From an uncultured Alistipes sp. (GTDB lineage Bacteria > Bacteroidota > Bacteroidia > Bacteroidales > Rikenellaceae), in the NCBI GenBank assembly GCA_938014215.1, contig CALLRW010000020.1:17252-81251 (forward strand): a stretch of DNA of 64,000 bases, written 5' to 3'. Below are positions 61,508-64,000 of this stretch, one piece after another. The notes under the pieces were generated by a model, which worked only from the letters and a program-made list of their open reading frames with translations, was not told where the DNA came from and did no database searches. A program made the position numbers and the translations under genes. Each line of letters opens with the position of its first letter. Position 1 is the first letter of the stretch.

Positions 61508-62391
61508 ATGAAGAAATTGCTATTGTCTTTTGTCCTTTTCTTGGCATTCGGTCCGGTTTGCGGGCAAACGCTGCCGCTTGTCTGCGAACGGGACCTGGCA
61601 ACCCGAAAGGCGATCGATACCTGTCTGCTGGAAGTCGGCTACCTGTTCCGGTATTCACGGGACACGCTGGACCGACAGGCATATTTCGACAGGAGGTTTT
61701 GTCCGTGGGACGGAAATACGCACACTATTACAGCGCCGGAGCCGCTCGAATCGACACCCTCACCTTCCGGGCGCGGAGACAGGGTCGCGAGACGCTGGAC
61801 CTGGACCGGGCATTTGCGCCGGACGAGAAGCCCTGTTATTGTGACGTGTATACGGACTATCCGTCGGACGGACGTCGGAGGGTCGTCCACAGATTGTGGG
61901 AAAACGACTATGCATATGAGGAGTCGGCGGAACCCCTCTATTGGTCGTTCGACAGTGTCTCCTGCGACTCGTTGCTCGGATATTCTTGTTTCCGAGCCGT
62001 TTGCACATGGCGGGGACGGCGTTATACCGTCTGGTACGCTCCGGACCTTCCGATGCGGTACGGTCTGTGGAAATTCGGCGGACTCCCGGGTCTGATCCTT
62101 GCCGTGGAGGAGTCGGAAGGCCTCTTCAGTTGGAGGGCCTCGTACATTGTACAGCCCGAAGGGAAACCATTGTGGATTTACGATCCGTCGATTGGCGGCG
62201 ACTTCGGACATCGTAGCCAGCGCGTAACACGCCGGCAATGGCTTCGGATGGAAAAGATGCAGTGGCAGGAACCTGTCGCTTTGATGCGTATGCTGAATAT
62301 AAAGACGTTGATTGAGAAGGAGGGCCGATATGTCGCTCCCGAACCGGGAGATATCGAGGTCCCCTACATTCCACCTCTGGAGCGGGAGTGA
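61508..62391 (+). pseudogene. GLPGLI-family gene, copy 2, broken by a one-base frameshift
   Basis: The N-terminal part (MKKLLLSFVLFLAFGPVCGQ signal peptide, then DTCLLEVGYLFRYSRDTLDR) reads in one frame to about 61703. The rest reads in the -1 frame: SVGRKYAHYYSAGAARIDTL, WYAPDLPMRYGLWKFGGLPG (signature) and the end VPYIPPLERE. Aligning with the neighbours shows that one T is missing in AGGAGGTTTTGTCC near 61693-61706. Joined, the protein would be about 294 aa. It may be a true mutation, a phase-variable tract or a sequence error; programmed frameshifting is possible because AGGAGG precedes the T-run, but the slip pairing is poor. Confidence 0.8.
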
Positions 62392-62522
62392 GTGGTTGTC
62401 TGGACTCTCCGCGGGAATGGGTGTTGACCGAACGCCGGCAACACGTCGACACAGAACCAGGGAGTTTTTGTTTGCCAGTAAAAGCATGTATGGCATTCGC
62501 AGGCTCAGAAAAGAGAAAAACT

Positions 62523-63425
62523 ATGAAATATTTTCTGTATTTGTCCATTTTCCTGTCCATTGCGGCAGACTCGGCAGTCGCATTAGCCCAGTCTTCGCGG
62601 TCGGGACGGGACCAGTCTTTGAAACGGGTTATTGATACCTGCGTGCTCCGCGTCGATTATCTGTTTGTCCGGGCCGTTGATACGGTAAGCGGACAGCGTT
62701 ACCGGGATCACCGTCGTCTGGAAATCGGGAGCAGGTATAGCCGGGATTACAGCCTTTTTGCCGACCGGTCGGACAGCCTGGCCTTCGAGGCCTACCGCAA
62801 GAATGCCGATGCCGGAGTCGATCTCTACGGCTGGCTGCGACCCGGAGAGCGGGGTTTCTGTGAGGATTATTATATGGATTATCCCCGCATGGGACTCCTG
62901 ACTGCATCGCTCTGCATCGTCAATACCGAATACCGGTACAGCGAACCGATACCTCATATCGACTGGAAGTTGCATGCAGACTCCACCCGCCGGATTCTCG
63001 GCTATGCCTGTCAACTGGCGACAGCCGAGTTTAGGGGCCGGAGGTGGTCGGTCTGGTTCACACCGGAGATACCCCTCTCCCGAGGCCCGTGGAAGCTGGG
63101 AGGACTGCCGGGGCTGATTCTGCAGGCCTGCGATGAAACGGGTCTTTTCGGATTTGAGGCCACGGGTGTGGAACTCGGCCGCAACCATCCGATTCATGTT
63201 TATGACGCAATGGCGCAACCGTCCGGCGGAGGGGCGGGCATGCAGATCAGGCAGACGACGCGCGATCGGGTCCGTATGCTGCAGTCGTTGTTCTGGAAAG
63301 ACCCGGTAGCCTTGAACGAGATGCACGGTGTTGTCAGTGCCATCCGCGATGCTTCGGGACGGACCGTCATCCAAAAACGGGGAGCAGTTCAACGGCCTTA
63401 TATTCCGCCGCTCGAACTGGAATGA
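62523..63425 (+). CDS. GLPGLI-family exported protein, copy 3
   Basis: A 300-aa protein with signal peptide (about 1-22, YLSIFLSIAADSAVALAQ). The signature GPWKLGGLPGLIL is at 188-200, preceded by RWSVWFTPEIPLSR. VIDTCVLRVDYLFVRAVDTV and DYSLFADRSDSLAFEAY align with the other two copies. It ends RPYIPPLELE, like copy 2. The start is ATG at MKYFLYLS; an upstream GTG frame is not supported. A gap of about 160 bases with an AATTGC-GCAATT palindrome (63514-63525) precedes the double-glycine peptide gene. Confidence 0.88.
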   Translation: MKYFLYLSIFLSIAADSAVALAQSSRSGRDQSLKRVIDTCVLRVDYLFVRAVDTVSGQRYRDHRRLEIGSRYSRDYSLFADRSDSLAFEAYRKNADAGVDLYGWLRPGERGFCEDYYMDYPRMGLLTASLCIVNTEYRYSEPIPHIDWKLHADSTRRILGYACQLATAEFRGRRWSVWFTPEIPLSRGPWKLGGLPGLILQACDETGLFGFEATGVELGRNHPIHVYDAMAQPSGGGAGMQIRQTTRDRVRMLQSLFWKDPVALNEMHGVVSAIRDASGRTVIQKRGAVQRPYIPPLELE

Positions 63426-63583
63426 GCTTCTTCTCGCCGCCTTGAGATGCCTTAAACACTCATCCCGAAGATTCATCCCGAATTAAAACCCGTGAATGCC
63501 CCGGCGCATAGCGAATTGCGCAATTAGACAGGAGAAAACCGAAAATCCTCAAAAATGTAGGAACCAACTTAACACCGCATATT

Positions 63584-63769
63584 ATGAAACGCTTTGAAGA
63601 AATCAACGGCTCAAAGGTCGAGCGCCTTTCGCATGCCGAAATAAAATCGGTAAAGGGCGGCGAATTCTGCCTTTCCTGCATGAAGCGGACGCGGAAAATC
63701 CGAATCGGCTGGAAATCGAAAGATGAATTACGCCAGGATGGAACCCCGCTTACTTTCCCCGTTAACTAA
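63584..63769 (+). CDS. Double-glycine leader peptide precursor (Bacteroidales GG family)
   Basis: A 61-aa peptide. The leader MKRFEEINGSKVERLSHAEI followed by KSVKGG (Gly25-Gly26) has the LSxxExKxVxGG form of Bacteroidales GG-leader natural-product precursors, cut by a peptidase-containing ABC exporter. The predicted 35-residue core begins EFCLSCMKRTRKIRIGWKSK and has two Cys (29 and 32) and many basic residues, suiting a disulfide or a modification in an antimicrobial or signalling peptide. No modifying enzyme or exporter is visible before the window ends; they may follow. The gene is followed by a perfect hairpin without T-run. Confidence 0.78.
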   Translation: MKRFEEINGSKVERLSHAEIKSVKGGEFCLSCMKRTRKIRIGWKSKDELRQDGTPLTFPVN

Positions 63770-63779
63770 ATATCAAAGA

Positions 63780-63806
63780 TAGAAGAGCGGAATTCCCGCT
63801 CTTCTA
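63780..63806 (+). terminator. Hairpin between the precursor peptide and the next gene
   Basis: TAGAAGAGCGG (63780-63790) pairs perfectly with CCGCTCTTCTA (63796-63806) around AATTC. Only TTAAAT follows. It looks like a partial terminator or mRNA-stabilising hairpin that would give more precursor than downstream transcript. Confidence 0.6.
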
Positions 63807-63824
63807 TTAAATCCTCGGCTAAAT

Positions 63825-64000
63825 ATGAAAAGGCACATCGTTGTATTCTTTTATATCCTGTTTGTGGTTATACACAATCTCGCATTTGTGTATGGAAACG
63901 TAACACATCTGGAGCAGAAGCAAGACAGTCTTGCTCTCCTGTGGAAAACTCGGGAACTAAAAATTAGTGGTAAAATTAGCATAACAGATATTGCAACACC
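63825..64000 (+). CDS. Exported protein, cut by the window end
   Basis: At least 58 residues, starting with a signal peptide (IVVFFYILFVVIHNLAFVYG) and then NVTHLEQKQDSLALLWKTRE. The family cannot be named from this much. It starts 19 bases after the hairpin and is AT-rich, like the rest of this cluster. It is presumably part of the peptide locus. Confidence 0.65.
   Translation, partial: MKRHIVVFFYILFVVIHNLAFVYGNVTHLEQKQDSLALLWKTRELKISGKISITDIAT

Overview
The window looks like a chromosomal segment of a high-GC gut Bacteroidales, most likely Alistipes or a close Rikenellaceae relative. Reasons: SusC/SusD pairs, ECF sigma/FecR pairs, many Bacteroidales-type lipoproteins, fimbrillin-type proteins, TAnnTTTG -7 promoter boxes and GC-rich coding DNA. 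Genus assignment is an inference. No rRNA, tRNA, insertion sequence or CRISPR array was seen.

Region 1 (about 0.2-31.5 kb) holds two neighbouring polysaccharide utilisation loci (PULs). PUL A has a divergent ECF sigma factor and FecR anti-sigma, then susC-susD, a GH18 lipoprotein with intact catalytic residues, a three-unit DUF1735/discoidin lipoprotein and a DUF1735/LamG lipoprotein. It is followed by a tight DUF1573-GH3-GH20 set. PUL B has its own sigma factor and FecR, then susC-susD, a GH18-like protein that has lost its catalytic residues, a DUF1735/LamG lipoprotein, a BACON-BACON-DUF1735-GH18 enzyme of the endo-beta-N-acetylglucosaminidase type, and a BACON/LamG lipoprotein. Both SusC proteins carry an N-terminal STN signalling domain, which fits control by the sigma/FecR pairs. 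The enzymes (GH18 endo-enzymes, GH20 hexosaminidase, GH3) point to host N-glycans or other GlcNAc-containing glycans.

Region 2 (31.5-42.3 kb) has a perfect 241-bp tandem duplication, an NhaC-type Na+/H+ antiporter, a membrane TPR/AraC hybrid regulator, an LRR/EF-hand lipoprotein, a fimbrillin-like lipoprotein and a four-module persulfide-handling enzyme (CoA-disulfide reductase-like, rhodanese, TusA, DsrE). Several intergenic gaps contain GC-rich tandem repeats.

Region 3 (42.4-58.9 kb) has two tandem paralogous lipoproteins on the minus strand that resemble leukocidin/VCC-type beta-barrel pore-formers, with a near-perfect palindrome on their promoter. A fimbrial operon follows (DUF3575, Mfa2-like anchor, two fimbrillins, one with a C-terminal lectin-like/FISUMP domain). 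Then come an AlkZ-related winged-helix protein, a DUF4988/FISUMP lipoprotein, a Crp/Fnr regulator, a YgbA-family protein, a triple PepSY-like lipoprotein and decayed gene fragments.

Region 4 (58.9-64 kb) is richer in AT between genes and looks acquired. It has a TetR-type regulator with three 12-bp iterons at its promoter, a small Cys/Gly/Ser-rich peptide that resembles the core of a Bacteroidales double-glycine peptide, three GLPGLI-family exported proteins (the middle one frameshifted), and a clear 61-aa double-glycine leader peptide. Another exported protein is cut by the window end. This is the best candidate for an undescribed system: a secreted peptide (bacteriocin or RiPP-like) locus coupled to GLPGLI proteins, continuing beyond the right edge.
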